Of a stretch of 64,000 nt of DNA, positions 62,463-64,000 are shown in pieces. Source of the stretch: Bacteroidales bacterium (GTDB taxonomy: Bacteria > Bacteroidota > Bacteroidia > Bacteroidales > UBA10428); contig JAFGOZ010000220.1 of NCBI GenBank assembly GCA_016926235.1, positions 1-64,000 on the forward strand, written 5' to 3'. The number at the start of each line of letters is the position of its first letter. The stretch's first letter is position 1. A program made the position numbers and the translations under genes. The notes beneath the pieces were generated by a model. The model made no database searches and was not told where the DNA came from. It saw nothing but the letters and a program-made list of their open reading frames with translations.

Positions 62463-62975
62463 ATGAAGGGTAAAATATATTTCTTAATATTAGGGCTCTT
62501 TTTGAATATAATGATTTATTCTCAAAGGGAGCACCCCTTTTCTTTACAAACCGGTGCAGGTTATTATGAAGGATTTCATGCAGGACTACAATATTCCTAT
62601 TTTTCAAGACATATAACATCTGCTTCTTTAGGCTTTGATAAAAATGTTTTTAGTACAGGAACATTAGTAACGTTCACTTTGGAGCACGATTATGGCTGGA
62701 TACATAAAAATTCAAACCCGGAGGAATTTTCATGGACACTGCAGGGTAAAGCTTCTATATGGTACTTGGAGGATGAGTATTATAAATGGCATGTTTTGTC
62801 CCTTTCCCTAACATTAAACAGGAATATCATTCTTGGACCTAAAGTATATCTTTCAATAGATGCCGGACCTTTGTTTAACATTGTTTTGGCAAATCATCGT
62901 AAAACATTTGAAGAAGTGGGATGGCCAAATAGTGTGCGACCAAATGTTAGAATATTAGTGCATTATAGGTTATAA
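62463..62975 (+). CDS. Small secreted beta-rich protein
   Basis: 170 residues with a signal peptide (about 1-22, ending IYSQ). The mature part has aromatic, alternating strands (SLQTGAGYYEGFHAGLQYSYF, HYRL end) consistent with a small outer-membrane barrel or beta sandwich. The family is not recognised. It is 2 bases upstream of the glycerophosphodiesterase gene and downstream of the M16 pair. Confidence 0.65.
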   Translation: MKGKIYFLILGLFLNIMIYSQREHPFSLQTGAGYYEGFHAGLQYSYFSRHITSASLGFDKNVFSTGTLVTFTLEHDYGWIHKNSNPEEFSWTLQGKASIWYLEDEYYKWHVLSLSLTLNRNIILGPKVYLSIDAGPLFNIVLANHRKTFEEVGWPNSVRPNVRILVHYRL

Positions 62976-62977
62976 TC

Positions 62978-63847
62978 ATGGTAAAATATTCATTAATAGG
63001 AAGTTTCATAATTTGTATATTTCTTACTGCCTGTGAGAAAATATATTATTATCCCGATAAATCGGTTGATTTTGGAAGAACCCGATATATTGCTCACAGG
63101 GGAGGCGGGAATTCTCCATATCAGGAAAACACATATCTGGCAGTAAAATATGGACTGGAGCATGCTGATGGGGTAGAAGTAGATGTTCATATTAGCAAAG
63201 ACCGGACTGTTTGGCTTGCTCATTCTTCAAAGCTCGAAAGATGTGGTGATCTTAACCTTAGATGCATGCAAAAGGCCAGAGATGAGGAAATAATAAAATT
63301 AGATAGCTGCCTGGGAGATGATTTCACTTTTACACGGCTTGAAGACGTTTTTATGTTGCTCCAATACTATCCTGACAAATATATATCAATAGATGTTAAA
63401 GGTTTTGTTCCTTGTGAAGTGGAAGGACTTGGTGTTTTAGGAATAATGAATGTAGTTGCTGATCAGGTTATTCATTTAACTAAAAAATATAATTTGAGAG
63501 GCAGAGTGATGGTTGAATCAGGAGTAACAACATTTTTAAACTATGTGAAAAGGCATTCGGATGATGTGGATTGTTACCTGGTAGTATTAGGAGATTTTGA
63601 AAGAGGTATGTTATTATCACTTGAAGCTGGCTATGAGGGCATTTCATTCAAATTCAAATTTGATGAAGAAATTACTGCTGACCATGTTAAGCTTATCCAT
63701 AAAAAGGGTCTTAAAATTATGCTATGGGCGGTAGACGATAAACAGGAAATTATGGATGAAGCTATTTCTATATCTCCTGATTTTATTCAGATTAATGATT
63801 TAGGTCTTATTCAACCTGATAGAAATGATATGGATACTATACAATAA
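62978..63847 (+). CDS. Lipoprotein glycerophosphodiester phosphodiesterase
   Basis: 289 residues. The lipobox FLTAC puts Cys19 at the start of the mature protein. GDPD motifs are in place: AHRGGGNSPYQENT (His40), DGVEVDVHIS (Glu67, Asp69), and WLAHSS (His82). The enzyme hydrolyses glycerophosphodiesters to glycerol-3-phosphate and an alcohol. As a lipoprotein it would act on substrates in the periplasm or at the cell surface. It shares a unit with the 62463 gene (2-base gap), and a lipid-salvage role is likely but unproven. Confidence 0.88.
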   Translation: MVKYSLIGSFIICIFLTACEKIYYYPDKSVDFGRTRYIAHRGGGNSPYQENTYLAVKYGLEHADGVEVDVHISKDRTVWLAHSSKLERCGDLNLRCMQKARDEEIIKLDSCLGDDFTFTRLEDVFMLLQYYPDKYISIDVKGFVPCEVEGLGVLGIMNVVADQVIHLTKKYNLRGRVMVESGVTTFLNYVKRHSDDVDCYLVVLGDFERGMLLSLEAGYEGISFKFKFDEEITADHVKLIHKKGLKIMLWAVDDKQEIMDEAISISPDFIQINDLGLIQPDRNDMDTIQ

Positions 63848-64000
63848 GCAATTAATCCTGTAAAATCATCTATTAGTAATGCTTTTTTGTCTATTAATCA
63901 ACTTATTTTGTAAAAAATAAATATTAACTTCAAATATATTTTCGAATTAGAATCAAAATGTGTTAATTTATTATTTATACTTAAATAGTAGTTTTTATTA
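63848..64000. other. Right window edge, no gene seen
   Basis: 153 AT-rich bases after the last stop codon. No frame with coding character, no clear hairpin and no TAnnTTTG box are visible. Confidence 0.5.

Noticed and set aside
1..64000. tRNA, rRNA, insertion sequences or prophage
   Set aside because: No cloverleaf or rRNA sequence was seen in intergenic DNA, and no transposase, integrase or phage structural gene is present.

Overview
The window is a chromosomal stretch from a member of the Bacteroidota, probably a Bacteroidia-type anaerobe or facultative organism. The DNA is AT-rich. Many genes start about 20-50 bases downstream of a TAnnTTTG -7 box, which is the Bacteroidota promoter signature. 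Several families are largely restricted to the phylum: DUF5723 porin-like proteins, DUF4271 in a hemD-rnpA block, DUF6427 beside purD, DUF3857/transglutaminase proteins, and acidic-headed lipoproteins. I see no transposase, integrase, prophage, CRISPR array, rRNA or tRNA gene.

Layout. 1-6.2 kb: an upstream terminator, a DUF5723 barrel protein, a lipoprotein and gmhA on the minus strand, then an HTH regulator divergent from a secreted-protein/CsgG-like pair. 6.2-10.3 kb: a TonB-dependent receptor, a GH105 unsaturated glycuronyl hydrolase and a small membrane protein (minus). 10.4-17.5 kb: two zinc-ribbon proteins, a single-domain (p)ppGpp-hydrolase-like HD protein, a membrane protein divergent from rsgA, and a hybrid histidine kinase. 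17.6-32 kb (all minus): a CaCA antiporter, a lipoprotein alpha-2-macroglobulin (A2M), rnpA, hemD, DUF4271, a U32 peptidase-family protein, a sensor kinase and an AsmA-like protein. 32-39 kb: a membrane AraC regulator, a methyltransferase, a sensor kinase, hflX and a DUF3857 protein whose transglutaminase fold lacks its Cys and His. 39-46 kb: a second, different A2M protein, then a 370-base gene-free gap full of unusual repeats, then a DsrE-family protein.

46-55.5 kb is the most unusual region. An NAD-dependent epimerase/dehydratase is divergent from a tight plus-strand operon encoding a PEP-synthase/rifampin-phosphotransferase-like enzyme, a PF14907-type nucleotidyltransferase, two thymidylate-kinase-like P-loop proteins and a DUF454 membrane protein. 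Converging on this operon is a 775-residue protein joining an HMG-CoA reductase, with its catalytic Glu, Lys, Asp and His in place, to an aminoglycoside/choline-kinase-type phosphotransferase with its HxDxxxxN and Asp motifs in place. I know of no described system with this composition, and it is my main candidate for new biology. 55.7-64 kb: purD, DUF6427, a decayed gene remnant, an OsmC-family protein, an active/inactive M16 peptidase pair, a small secreted protein and a lipoprotein glycerophosphodiesterase.

Intergenic spaces carry several short-motif repeat families (ATCTGCG arrays at three sites, CTTTGCG, GGATAAATGG). One 119-base element has imperfect terminal inverted repeats. Several genes appear to use TTG start codons (rsgA, hemD, two sensor kinases and the DUF5723 protein).
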